Shown here: in pieces, positions 38,979 to 47,140 of the stretch | Position numbering within the stretch: position 1 is the stretch's first letter | Layout of the letters: each line of letters begins with the position of its first letter | NCBI RefSeq assembly: GCF_002294995.1 | Contig: NZ_NSGF01000001.1 | Span: forward strand, 310,001-374,000 | Reading direction: 5' to 3' | DNA length: 64,000 bases | Source of the DNA: Mesorhizobium sp. WSM3860 | Lineage (GTDB): Bacteria > Pseudomonadota > Alphaproteobacteria > Rhizobiales > Rhizobiaceae | Position numbers and translations under genes: made by a program | Notes under the pieces: generated by a model | What the model saw: the letters and a program-made list of their open reading frames with translations, nothing else | What the model was told of the DNA's origin: nothing | Database searches by the model: none

Positions 38979-39860
38979 TCAGACGAACAACCCTTTTTCC
39001 CGCTCGACGGCCCTGGTGATGAAATTGGCGACGAGCTGGACCCGGCGCAGCGGCCTTACCGATTCGTGATAGACCAGCCAATAGGCGCGGCGGATGGGCG
39101 CGACGATGTCGACCGGCACCAGCTCCGGCATCGAGCGGGCGACGAAGGTGTGGAGGATGCCGATGCCGGCGCCCGAGCGGACCGCCTCCGCCTGGCCAAG
39201 TGCTGACGAGATGGCGAAGCTGGTGCGCCAGTCCGGGCTGAACTCCGCGGCGTAGTCGAGCGAAGGGCTGACAATGAGGTCGGGTACGTAGCCGATCAGC
39301 GAGTGCCGGCCGAGATCGGCCGCTGTTTTCGGCAGGCCGTTGGCTTCCGCATAGGCGCGGGAGGCGAACAGGCCGAGCGTATAGTCGACCAGCTTTCCCG
39401 CCACCAATCGGCCCTCGGTGGGCCGCTCGACGGTAATCGCAATGTCGGCCTCGCGCCGTGACAGCGAGAAGGAGCGCGGCACAGGCACGAGCTGGATGGT
39501 GAGCTCGCGATGAAGCGCCGTCAGCTCGCCCAAACGCTTGGCGAGGAACGCGACACCAAAACCGTCGGGAGCACCGATGCGCACCGTGCCGGAGACGTCG
39601 TCGCCTTCGCCTGCAATGGTCGAACGGGCGGCGATCATGTCGCTCTCCATGCGCTCGGCGATGTCGAGGAAGCGCTCGCCGGCCGGCGTCAGCTCGCTGC
39701 CGGTGGTCAAGCGGCGGAAGAGTTTCGTCCGCAGCGCTTCCTCGAGCGCCGCGAGGCGGCGCGACACGGTGGCGTGGTTGAGTTCCAGACGTTTTGCCGC
39801 GCCGAGGATCTGTCCGGCGCGCGCCACGGCGAGGAAGATGCGGACATCATCCCAGTTCAT
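38979..39860 (-). CDS. LysR family transcriptional regulator
   Basis: The product is 293 residues from ATG 39860 (MNWDDVRIFLAVARAGQILG). The helix-turn-helix is GAAKRLELNHATVSRRLAAL, and the C-terminal substrate-binding domain includes GTVRIGAPDGFGVAFLAKRL. The alternative longer frame to 39974 runs into the RIME-type repeat and is rejected. It is divergent from mmsA across the repeat-bearing gap, so it may regulate that gene. Confidence 0.9.
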   Translation of the reverse strand: MNWDDVRIFLAVARAGQILGAAKRLELNHATVSRRLAALEEALRTKLFRRLTTGSELTPAGERFLDIAERMESDMIAARSTIAGEGDDVSGTVRIGAPDGFGVAFLAKRLGELTALHRELTIQLVPVPRSFSLSRREADIAITVERPTEGRLVAGKLVDYTLGLFASRAYAEANGLPKTAADLGRHSLIGYVPDLIVSPSLDYAAEFSPDWRTSFAISSALGQAEAVRSGAGIGILHTFVARSMPELVPVDIVAPIRRAYWLVYHESVRPLRRVQLVANFITRAVEREKGLFV

Positions 39861-39893
39861 GAGGGTGGTCCACGCTGTGATTATCAACGTTGC

Positions 39894-40070
39894 GTTCCTT
39901 CGCGCCCCCCTCTGTCCTGCCGGACATCTCCCCCACTTGGGGGGAGATTGCGCTCTCATATTTGCTTTCGCCAATCTTCAATGCTGAAAAGAAAGACCCG
40001 GCGGCGAAACCGCTGATCTCTCCCCTTGTGGGGGAGATGTCCGGCAGGACAGAGGGGGGCGCGAAGGAAC
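39894..40070. repeat. RIME-like palindromic element, 43-bp perfect inverted repeat
   Basis: Bases 39894-39936 are the exact reverse complement of 40028-40070; the arms contain CTGTCCTGCCGGACATCTCC. Each arm ends in a smaller hairpin (for example CTCCCCC and GGGGGAG around CACTT). The element fills most of the 369-base gap between lysR and mmsA. Such GC-rich mosaics are widely dispersed in rhizobial intergenic regions. Confidence 0.9.
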
Positions 40071-40229
40071 TCAACCTAGATGATCCTGACGACAGGGTGC
40101 CATTTGCGGCAATTAATGCACGGCTTCCCGCTGTTGTCTATTTTACGCACAACGGTTGCGTTTTGGCTCGCGTTGCCATCGCCGCCGCAAAGGGGGACAA
40201 TGCCTCATCACCAAACAGGGAGAGAAACC

Positions 40230-41726
40230 ATGATCGAATACGGTCATTTCATCGGCGGCAAGCGTGTCGCCGGAACCAGCGGCCGCAAGCAGGACGTGAT
40301 GCAGCCGATGGACGGCTCGGTGCGCGCCACGGTGGCGCTGGCCTCGGCGCAGGAGCTGCGCGCCGCGGTCGAGAACGCCAAGGCCGCGCAGATCAAGTGG
40401 GGCGCCACCAACCCGCAGCGCCGCGTGCGCGTGCTGATGAAGTTTCTCGAACTGGTCCAGCGCGACTATGACGAGCTAGCCGATATCCTGGCGCGCGAGC
40501 ATGGCAAGACCATTGCCGACGCGCGCGGCGACATCCAGCGTGGCCTCGAAGTGGTCGAGGTCTGCATCGGCGCGCCGCATATGATGAAGGGCGAGTTCAC
40601 CGACGGTGCCGGTCCGGGCATCGACACCTATTCGATGCGCCAGCCGCTCGGCGTCGTCGCCGGCATCACGCCGTTCAATTTCCCGGCAATGATCCCGCTG
40701 TGGAAGATCGCGCCGGCAATCGCCTGCGGCAACGCTTTCATCCTGAAGCCTTCGGAGCGCGACCCGGGCGTGCCGATCCGCATCGCCGAGCTGTTCATCG
40801 AGGCCGGCCTGCCGGAAGGCGTCTTGAACGTGGTCAACGGCGACAAGGAAGTGGTCGACGCCATCCTCGACGATCCGGACATCAAGGCCGTCGGCTTCGT
40901 CGGCTCGACGCCAATCGCTCAGTACATCTACGCGCGCGGCTGCGCGGCGGGCAAGCGCGTGCAGTGCTTCGGCGGCGCCAAGAACCACATGATCATCATG
41001 CCCGACGCCGACATGGATCAGACGGTCGACGCGCTGGTCGGCGCCGGCTACGGCTCGGCCGGTGAGCGCTGCATGGCGATCTCGGTGGCCGTGCCGGTCG
41101 GCAACGACACCGCGAACCGGCTGATGGAAAAGCTGGTGCCGCGAGTTGAAAGCCTGAAGGTCGGTCCGTCGACCGACTCCTCGGCCGATTTCGGCCCGCT
41201 GGTGACGCGCCAAGCGCTGGAGCGCGTGAAGGGCTATGTCGACATCGGCGTCAACGAAGGCGCCAAGCTGGTCGTCGACGGCCGCGGCTTCAAGATGCAG
41301 GGCTACGAGAACGGCTACTACATGGGCGGCTGCCTGTTCGACGACGTGACGCCGGAGATGCGCATCTACAAGGAAGAAATTTTCGGGCCGGTGCTTTCGG
41401 TGGTGCGCGCGCCGACCTATGAGAACGCCATCAAGCTCGCCAACGATCACGAGATGGGCAATGGCGTCGCCATCTTCACCCGCGACGGCGACGCCGCGCG
41501 TGACTTTGCTTCCAGGGTCCAGGTCGGCATGGTCGGCATCAACGTGCCGATCCCGGTGCCGATCGCCTATTACACCTTCGGCGGCTGGAAGGCATCGTCC
41601 TTCGGCGACCTCAACCAGCACGGCCCGGACGCGTTCCGCTTCTACACCAAGACCAAGACGGTCACCTCGCGCTGGCCGTCCGGCATCAAGGACGGCGCCG
41701 AGTTCGTCATCCCGACGATGAACTGA
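40230..41726 (+). CDS. mmsA: Methylmalonate-semialdehyde dehydrogenase (CoA-acylating)
   Basis: The 498-residue aldehyde dehydrogenase starts at ATG 40230 behind GGGAGAG. PFNFPAMIPLWKIAPAIACG is the cofactor entry region, FVGSTPIAQYIYARG the nucleotide-binding loop, FGGAKNHMIIMPDAD the family signature, and the catalytic Cys is in GSAGERCMAISVAV. MmsA converts methylmalonate semialdehyde to propionyl-CoA or malonate semialdehyde to acetyl-CoA in valine and inositol catabolism. Divergent from a LysR gene. The 3' end is partly duplicated downstream. Confidence 0.96.
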   Translation: MIEYGHFIGGKRVAGTSGRKQDVMQPMDGSVRATVALASAQELRAAVENAKAAQIKWGATNPQRRVRVLMKFLELVQRDYDELADILAREHGKTIADARGDIQRGLEVVEVCIGAPHMMKGEFTDGAGPGIDTYSMRQPLGVVAGITPFNFPAMIPLWKIAPAIACGNAFILKPSERDPGVPIRIAELFIEAGLPEGVLNVVNGDKEVVDAILDDPDIKAVGFVGSTPIAQYIYARGCAAGKRVQCFGGAKNHMIIMPDADMDQTVDALVGAGYGSAGERCMAISVAVPVGNDTANRLMEKLVPRVESLKVGPSTDSSADFGPLVTRQALERVKGYVDIGVNEGAKLVVDGRGFKMQGYENGYYMGGCLFDDVTPEMRIYKEEIFGPVLSVVRAPTYENAIKLANDHEMGNGVAIFTRDGDAARDFASRVQVGMVGINVPIPVPIAYYTFGGWKASSFGDLNQHGPDAFRFYTKTKTVTSRWPSGIKDGAEFVIPTMN

Positions 41727-41836
41727 CCGGACGGTTTTTCGGTCGCGCGTCCTCGCCGCGTTGCGGCTGCGGGCGCGCGGCGGGCATCAAGGACGGCGCC
41801 GAGTTCGTCATCCCGGCGATGAACTGATCGGACGGT
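41682..41836 (+). repeat. Duplicated 54-bp 3' tail of mmsA
   Basis: Bases 41682-41735 (the last 15 codons of mmsA including the stop, plus 9 bases beyond) recur at 41783-41836 with only two mismatches, offset by 101 bases. The second copy is not part of an open gene. This looks like a local tandem duplication or a recombination scar. Confidence 0.92.
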
Positions 41837-41857
41837 CCTTCGAGAGCCATCAGTGGG

Positions 41858-41892
41858 AAAGCGCGGTGCAAACCGCGTTTTCTTTTTGTTTG
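41858..41892 (+). terminator. Intrinsic terminator after mmsA
   Basis: CGCGGT (41862-41867) and ACCGCG (41872-41877) pair around GCAA. They are followed by TTTTCTTTTTGTTT. A flanking AAA/TTT can extend the stem. The remaining bases to 42133 hold nothing I recognise. Confidence 0.85.
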
Positions 41893-42133
41893 TCCTTCAC
41901 CTCATCGACATTGGGCAAGCTTGTCGTCTCGCCTGCCCTCGCTTGCAACTCCAGATGAATGATTTGCGACGAGACACGTCAAGGGAGCATCCGCACATCC
42001 TAATAATTCAGTCGCCGTGTGATGGAACCAACAGGCCGCTATCCGCCTTAGGCTGTATTCCTGCCATGCGTGCAGGCCAATCAAACAGCGCCGGTGGCAG
42101 CCGGGGTTCTCGTCTGGCGCGAGGAGGTGTCGG

Positions 42134-42433
42134 ATGACCCGATTTCTTATGGCGACGATGTGCCTTGCGGCGGCAGCGCTGTCCGCCGGCCAGGCCAGTG
42201 CGGCAGCACAATGCGCACCACGCGCCGACATCATCAAGGCGCTCGGCGACAAGTTCCACGAAAGCGAGGCAGGGCGCGGGCTGATCAATCCCAACGTCGT
42301 GCTCGAGATATTTGTCTCCGACCAAGGCAGTTGGACCGTTCTTGCCTCCGACACCAAGGGGCAGAGCTGCATCCTGTCCGTTGGCGAAGGCTGGGACAGC
42401 CCGACGATCACGGCAGCCTTGCCAGGGGCCTAA
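42134..42433 (+). CDS. Small secreted protein, paralogue 1
   Basis: The 99-residue product has a signal peptide (MTRFLMATMCLAAAALSAG, cleavage likely after QASA). The mature 75 residues contain CAPRADIIKALGDKF, VVLEIFVSDQGSWTVL and KGQSCILSVGEGWDS. The two Cys could form a disulfide in the periplasm. It resembles the product of the gene 240 bases downstream. No known domain; function unknown. Confidence 0.8.
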   Translation: MTRFLMATMCLAAAALSAGQASAAAQCAPRADIIKALGDKFHESEAGRGLINPNVVLEIFVSDQGSWTVLASDTKGQSCILSVGEGWDSPTITAALPGA

Positions 42434-42675
42434 CCCTCACTGGCGCCACGGCTTATGCAACGAAAGCCGCCCCGGCGCCCGCGTTAACGCCCGCTTGTCG
42501 ACCGGGCGCAGCTTCACCATATCGAATGCAGGGAGTGACAAATCTCCCTGCGACAGACCGGAAGCCAGAAGGAGTGACGTGATGGCGCCGTCGAGTCCGG
42601 CCTGGAGCGTTCCGGCATACTGAGGCGGCCGAATATGCCTCCTTTTGCCGGAATGCCACGGCGAAGGAGGTGCCC

Positions 42676-42993
42676 ATGGCACGCAAATTTTCGTTCCGAG
42701 TGCTCAAGCTGGCGGTCGCCGGCGCCATGATGGCTTTGCCGGCAGTCCCCGTGCAGGCGCAAGTCCTCTGCGGCGGCCATGACGATCTGGTCGCGGGGCT
42801 GGCAGAGGTATTCGAGGAGAAGCGGCTGGGCTATGGCGTGGGCGGAGATGTCGCCATCTTCGAGGTGTTTGTGTCGGCAAGCGGAACCTGGACCATCCTG
42901 ATGACCGACGTTAAGGGCCAGAGCTGCATCCTGGCGGCCGGCGAGGGATGGGAAGACACGCTGGCCACCGCGGTCGGGCACCCGGGCGGGTGA
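42676..42993 (+). CDS. Small secreted protein, paralogue 2
   Basis: The 105-residue product starts at ATG 42676 behind AAGGAGG (42664-42670). It has a signal peptide (LKLAVAGAMMALPAVPVQA), then VLCGGHDDLVAGLAEVFEEK, IFEVFVSASGTWTILM and DVKGQSCILAAGEGWED. It shares the EVFVSxxGxWTxL...DxKGQSCIL...GEGW signature with paralogue 1. Both mature proteins keep the two Cys. Likely a tandem duplication; function unknown. Confidence 0.82.
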   Translation: MARKFSFRVLKLAVAGAMMALPAVPVQAQVLCGGHDDLVAGLAEVFEEKRLGYGVGGDVAIFEVFVSASGTWTILMTDVKGQSCILAAGEGWEDTLATAVGHPGG

Positions 42994-43036
42994 AGCGCGT
43001 TACCGGGACGGTTCAGCGAAAGCGGAACGGCTGCGG

Positions 43037-43708
43037 TCAGCGCGTCGCGGCCGCCTCGGCGTGGCCGCGCAGCAGCGCCATCAATTTTTTGGCGTCCTTG
43101 GCGGCGGCTTCCTCGTCGCCGTCGAGGATCGAGCGGATCAGCGCGACGTGGTGCTCGGCCGATTCGGCGAGCCCGGTATCCGCCTTGTAGCGGAACCAGA
43201 AACGCCGGCTGTGCGTCTGCAAGGGCGCCGCCACGCGCGCCGCGAATGGATTGTCGGCGGCGATCGCCAGCGCCTCGTCGAGTTGCTTGTCGGCCTGAAC
43301 GAAGGAAAGCACGTTGCCGGAGATCACTGCCTTCTGCATGGCAAGGGCCGCCTCGTGAAACAGGTCGGCCGCCTCGCGGGTGACGAAGCGAGCGGCCGAG
43401 CGGGCAAGCACCACCTCGACGCCGCGCCTGGCATCGATGACGCGCAGCCAGTCGCCGGGGTGGAGCGGCGCGACCGCGATGCCGGCGCGTGGTCTGACGT
43501 CGAGCAAGCCTTCCCAGGCCAGCCTCTGGATCGCCTCGCGCACCGGGGTACGGCCGAAGCCGAGCCGCTCGATCAGCGCACCTTCGGTGACGAAGCTTGA
43601 AGGCGCCAGTTCGAGGGTCACGATCATGTGCTCCAGCACACGATAGGCCTTGGTCGCAACCGGCTCAAAGGCCGCGCTCGTGTCGTTGGATATCAATGCG
43701 GATATCAA
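43037..43708 (-). CDS. GntR family (FCD) regulator, probable HypR-type repressor
   Basis: The product is about 223 residues; TTG 43708 behind AGGAG is preferred to ATG 43741, which lies inside the palindromic operator. The winged helix is GALIERLGFGRTPVREAIQR, and the C-terminal FCD domain is all helical. It is divergent from the DapA-family gene of a hydroxyproline cluster; in Sinorhizobium meliloti a GntR protein (HypR) represses the corresponding genes. Ligand is inferred. Confidence 0.87.
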   Translation of the reverse strand: MISALISNDTSAAFEPVATKAYRVLEHMIVTLELAPSSFVTEGALIERLGFGRTPVREAIQRLAWEGLLDVRPRAGIAVAPLHPGDWLRVIDARRGVEVVLARSAARFVTREAADLFHEAALAMQKAVISGNVLSFVQADKQLDEALAIAADNPFAARVAAPLQTHSRRFWFRYKADTGLAESAEHHVALIRSILDGDEEAAAKDAKKLMALLRGHAEAAATR

Positions 43709-43719
43709 AGGGCAGCTCC

Positions 43720-43795
43720 TGATATATTTTTCATATATCATAGCGGATTCAGCATTGACAGCCCGTGTGTTAATAAATATACCGCTGATATATCA
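43720..43795. promoter_or_regulatory. Two TGATATATCA-type palindromes, candidate GntR operators
   Basis: At 43720-43740 TGATATAT and ATATATCA flank a five-base spacer. At 43786-43795 the perfect palindrome TGATATATCA lies 15 bases before the deaminase start. Both fall between the divergent GntR and hydroxyproline genes and share half-sites. TTGACA at 43755-43760 could be a -35 box. GntR binding is inferred from symmetry and position. Confidence 0.7.
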
Positions 43796-43810
43796 GACGG
43801 AGAGATAGCC

Positions 43811-44704
43811 ATGTGGGCCGGAGTTTTCCCTGCAGTCACGACCAAATTCACCACCGACGATCGCCTCGACCATGCCGAGATGGAGCGTTGTTTTTCCCTG
43901 CAGATGGAGGCCGGCTGCGACGGCATCATCGTCTGTGGCTCGCTCGGCGAAGGGCCTATGCTGTCGCATGACGAGAAGATCGAAGTGCTGAAAACGGCGC
44001 AGAAGATCGCCGGGACAAAGCCGGTGCTTCTGACCGTCAACGAACCCGGCACCCGCGAGGCGGCAAGCATCGCACGCCGCGCCGCCAAGGAAGGCGCCAA
44101 CGGCCTGATGGTGGTGCCGAGCCCGATCTACCACACCAATCCTGAAGAGACGGTCGCCGCACTTCGCGCCGTCACGGAGGCCGGCGACCTGCCGGTTATG
44201 ATCTACTCCAACCGGCTCGCCTATCGCGTCGACGTCACTGTCGACCTGATGGGGGAGCTGGCGTCCGACAAACGCTTCGTCGCGATCAAGGAATCGTCGG
44301 ACGACATCCGCCGCTCGACCGAAATCATCAATCGCCTCGGTGACCGCTACGACCTCTTCACCGGCGTCGATAACCTCGCCTTCGAGGCGCTGTCGGTCGG
44401 CGCCATCGGCTGGGTGGCGGGGCTTGTCACCGCCTTTCCGCGAGAGACCGTCGCCATCTACCAGTTGATGAGAAAAGGTCGCCGCGAGGAGGCGCTGAAG
44501 ATCTACCGCTGGTTCCGGCCGTTGCTCGACCTCGATGTCTCGACCTACCTGGTCCAAAACATCAAGCTTGCCGAAGTGCTGGCGATCGGTACCAATGACC
44601 GCGTTCGCATGCCGCGTCAGCCGCTGTCGGGCGAGCGCCGCAAGGCGGTGGAAAAGATCGTCGGGGATGCGCTGGCCGCGCGGCCGGAACTGCCGGCGTT
44701 CTGA
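43811..44704 (+). CDS. DapA-family aldolase/deaminase, probably 1-pyrroline-4-hydroxy-2-carboxylate deaminase
   Basis: The product is 297 residues from ATG 43811 behind GGAGAGA. The (beta/alpha)8 barrel has the Schiff-base Lys in RFVAIKESSDD and the Tyr in PVMIYSNRLAYRVD. The family includes dihydrodipicolinate synthase, but the setting (GntR, FAD dehydrogenase, proline epimerase) points to the HypD/LhpC deaminase, which converts the product of D-hydroxyproline oxidation to alpha-ketoglutarate semialdehyde. Function is inferred from context. Confidence 0.85.
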   Translation: MWAGVFPAVTTKFTTDDRLDHAEMERCFSLQMEAGCDGIIVCGSLGEGPMLSHDEKIEVLKTAQKIAGTKPVLLTVNEPGTREAASIARRAAKEGANGLMVVPSPIYHTNPEETVAALRAVTEAGDLPVMIYSNRLAYRVDVTVDLMGELASDKRFVAIKESSDDIRRSTEIINRLGDRYDLFTGVDNLAFEALSVGAIGWVAGLVTAFPRETVAIYQLMRKGRREEALKIYRWFRPLLDLDVSTYLVQNIKLAEVLAIGTNDRVRMPRQPLSGERRKAVEKIVGDALAARPELPAF

Positions 44705-44709
44705 TAGCT

Positions 44710-44858
44710 TTCTCCTCCCCGTTCACGGGGAGCAGATGGCGGCAGCCAGATGAGGGGCAGCGCCAGCGTGCAAGAAAATGCCAAGCCGACCGAACAGGGG
44801 CCCCGTCCTTCATCCGTCCTTCGGGCGCCTTTTCCCCGTGAACGGGGAGAAGGGGAAG
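44710..44858. repeat. Palindromic repeat element overlapping the start of the FAD dehydrogenase gene
   Basis: CTCCCCGTTCACGGGGAG at 44715-44732 recurs inverted as TCCCCGTGAACGGGGAG at about 44833-44849. Between them lie GGATGAAGGACG-type segments typical of rhizobial dispersed elements (GATGAGGGGCAGCGCC, TCATCCGTCCTTCGGGCGCC). The element covers the region where the native start codon of the downstream gene would be expected. Confidence 0.8.
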
Positions 44859-46084
44859 ATATCGCCATCATCGGCGGCGGCATCATCGGCATTTGCGCCG
44901 CCACCTTGCTCGCCGAGGCGGGACGCAGCGTCACCATTTTCGATCGCACCGGCATTTGCGAGGAGACGAGCTCCGGCAACGCCGCTGCCTTCGCCTTCTC
45001 CGACGTGCTGCCGCTGGCGCATAAGGGCATGATCAGGCAGTTGCCGAGATGGCTTGCCGATCCGCTGGGGCCGCTCGCCATTCCACCGGCCTATCTGCCT
45101 AAACTTCTTCCTTGGCTTTTCCGCTTCTGGCGCGCGGGCGCCGCCAGGCATTTCGAGGCGAGCCTCGCGGCGCAGGCCGGCATGATGAAGCTCGCCGAAG
45201 CCGAATGGATGGGCTTGCTCGATCGCTCCGGGACGCGGCCGATGCTGCGTGAGGACGGCTCGCTCGAACTTTACGAAAGCGAGGCCGAGTTCCGCGCCTC
45301 GCTATCCGGCTGGAGCGCGCGCGAACGCTTCGGCATAGGCTTCCGCCATGTCGAGGCTGCGGAGATGGCGAGGCTGCAGCCGGGTCTTTCGCCGCGCTTC
45401 GTCAAGGGCACCTTCGTGCCGGGCTGGAAGACGGTCGCCGATCCGAAACTGCTCGGCAAGGCGCTCTGGGCCTATGCGGAGCGGCTCGGCGCCCGCTTCG
45501 AGCATACGCGCATCGAACGTATCGGAACCGGAACAGACGGAGCCATGCTCATGCTTACCGACGGCACGGCCCGGAAGGCGAAGCAGCTCGTGATCGCCGC
45601 CGGCGCCTGGTCGCATCTGCTGGCCAAAGATCTCGGCGACCGCATTCCGCTGGAGACCGAGCGCGGCTACAACACCACGCTGCCGGTATCGGCCTTCGAC
45701 GTGAAGCGGCAGCTGATCTTTTCCGGGCACGGTTTCGTCATCACGCCGCTGGAAACGGGCTTGCGCGTCGGCGGCGCCGTCGAGCTCGGCGGCATCGAAC
45801 GACCGCCTAATTTCGCGCGCTCGAAGGCGATGCTGGAAAAAGCCAAGCGTTTCCTGCCCGGGCTCGATCCGTCGGGCGGCCGCGAATGGATGGGCTTCCG
45901 GCCGTCGCTGCCGGATTCGCTGCCGGTCATCGGCCGGGCGCGGGCGGCGAACGTCGTCTACGCTTTCGGCCACGGGCATCTCGGCCTGACCCAGGCGGCC
46001 GCGACCGGCCGTTTGATCCGAGATCTTGTTCTCGGGCAGGCGCCGCCGCTCGATCTCACCCCGTTCCGCCCGCAACGGTTCTGA
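44750..46084 (+). CDS. FAD-dependent D-amino acid oxidoreductase, probable D-hydroxyproline dehydrogenase
   Basis: The protein is up to 444 residues. The FAD-binding fold is DIAIIGGGIIGICAATLLAE with an acidic strand end (SVTIFDRTG), then SSGNAAAFAFSDVLPLAHK; the C-terminal VIGRARAANVVYAFGHGHLG is typical of DadA/SoxA-like enzymes. The first 40 residues are encoded by a repeat element, and the likely original start is lost, so the start (ATG 44750 or GTG 44768) is uncertain. It lies between the deaminase and the epimerase, as in Hyp clusters. Confidence 0.87.
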   Translation: MRGSASVQENAKPTEQGPRPSSVLRAPFPRERGEGEDIAIIGGGIIGICAATLLAEAGRSVTIFDRTGICEETSSGNAAAFAFSDVLPLAHKGMIRQLPRWLADPLGPLAIPPAYLPKLLPWLFRFWRAGAARHFEASLAAQAGMMKLAEAEWMGLLDRSGTRPMLREDGSLELYESEAEFRASLSGWSARERFGIGFRHVEAAEMARLQPGLSPRFVKGTFVPGWKTVADPKLLGKALWAYAERLGARFEHTRIERIGTGTDGAMLMLTDGTARKAKQLVIAAGAWSHLLAKDLGDRIPLETERGYNTTLPVSAFDVKRQLIFSGHGFVITPLETGLRVGGAVELGGIERPPNFARSKAMLEKAKRFLPGLDPSGGREWMGFRPSLPDSLPVIGRARAANVVYAFGHGHLGLTQAAATGRLIRDLVLGQAPPLDLTPFRPQRF

Positions 46085-46120
46085 CAAGTCGCCGGAATTC
46101 TGATATTTCAGGGAGCCATC

Positions 46121-47122
46121 ATGGCCAAGAAATCCTTCTTCTGCATCGACGGCCACACTTGCGGCAATCCGGTGAGGCTGGTCGCCGGCGGCGGCCCGCT
46201 GCTTGAAGGCGCGACGATGATGGAACGGCGGGCGCATTTCCTCGCCGAATATGATTGGATCCGTACCGGACTGATGTTCGAGCCGCGCGGTCATGACGTG
46301 ATGTCGGGCTCGATCCTCTATCCGCCGACGCGCGAGGACTGCGACATCGCGATCCTCTTCATCGAGACCTCTGGCTGCCTGCCGATGTGCGGCCACGGCA
46401 CGATCGGCACCGTGACGATGGCGATCGAGCACGGGCTGGTGAAGCCGAAGACGCCGGGCGTGCTCAGACTCGACACGCCGGCCGGCCTGGTCGTCGCCGA
46501 ATACAAGCAGGTCGGCGAATATGTCGAGGAGGTGCGCATCACCAACGTGCCGTCCTTCCTCTACGCCGAAAGGCTGTCGGTGGAGTGCCCGGTGCTTGGC
46601 GAGATCAGCGTCGACGTCGCCTATGGCGGCAACTTCTATGCCATCGTCGAGCCGCAGGAGAACTACCGCGACATGGCCGACCATTCGGCCGCCGACCTCA
46701 TCGCCTGGAGCCCGGTGGTGCGCCAGCGCCTGAACGAGAAATACTCGTTCGTCCACCCGGAGAACCCGGGCATCAACCGGCTGTCGCACATGCTGTGGAC
46801 CGGCAAGCCCAGGGATGCCGAGGCCGATGCGCGCAATGCCGTGTTCTATGGCGACAAGGCGATCGACCGCTCGCCTTGCGGCACCGGCACCTCGGCGCGC
46901 ATGGCGCAGCTCCATGCCAAGGGCAGGCTCAAGGTTGGCGACAGTTTTGTCCATGAGTCGATCATCGGCTCACTGTTCAAGGGCAAGGTCGAAAAGGAGG
47001 TGAGCGTGGCCGGCAAGCCAGCCATCGTCCCCTCGATCGGCGGCTGGGCGCGCATGACCGGGCTGAACACCATCTTCATCGACGACCGCGATCCGTTCGC
47101 GCACGGGTTCATCGTCACCTGA
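46121..47122 (+). CDS. 4-hydroxyproline 2-epimerase (proline racemase family)
   Basis: The 333-residue product interconverts trans-4-hydroxy-L-proline and cis-4-hydroxy-D-proline. Two catalytic Cys are present: in GCLPMCGHGTIGT (first) and DRSPCGTGTSARM (second). The N-terminal FFCIDGHTCGNPVRLVAGG is diagnostic for the family. Cys at both sites distinguishes it from the dehydratases that carry Thr. It ends the hydroxyproline run and is 36 bases from the FAD gene. Confidence 0.93.
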   Translation: MAKKSFFCIDGHTCGNPVRLVAGGGPLLEGATMMERRAHFLAEYDWIRTGLMFEPRGHDVMSGSILYPPTREDCDIAILFIETSGCLPMCGHGTIGTVTMAIEHGLVKPKTPGVLRLDTPAGLVVAEYKQVGEYVEEVRITNVPSFLYAERLSVECPVLGEISVDVAYGGNFYAIVEPQENYRDMADHSAADLIAWSPVVRQRLNEKYSFVHPENPGINRLSHMLWTGKPRDAEADARNAVFYGDKAIDRSPCGTGTSARMAQLHAKGRLKVGDSFVHESIIGSLFKGKVEKEVSVAGKPAIVPSIGGWARMTGLNTIFIDDRDPFAHGFIVT

Positions 47123-47140
47123 TCGCTCCCGGCCGAGGCG

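Noticed and set aside
43811..44704. Dihydrodipicolinate synthase (dapA) for lysine biosynthesis
   Set aside because: The barrel family is right, but GntR, FAD dehydrogenase and epimerase neighbours argue for the hydroxyproline deaminase.
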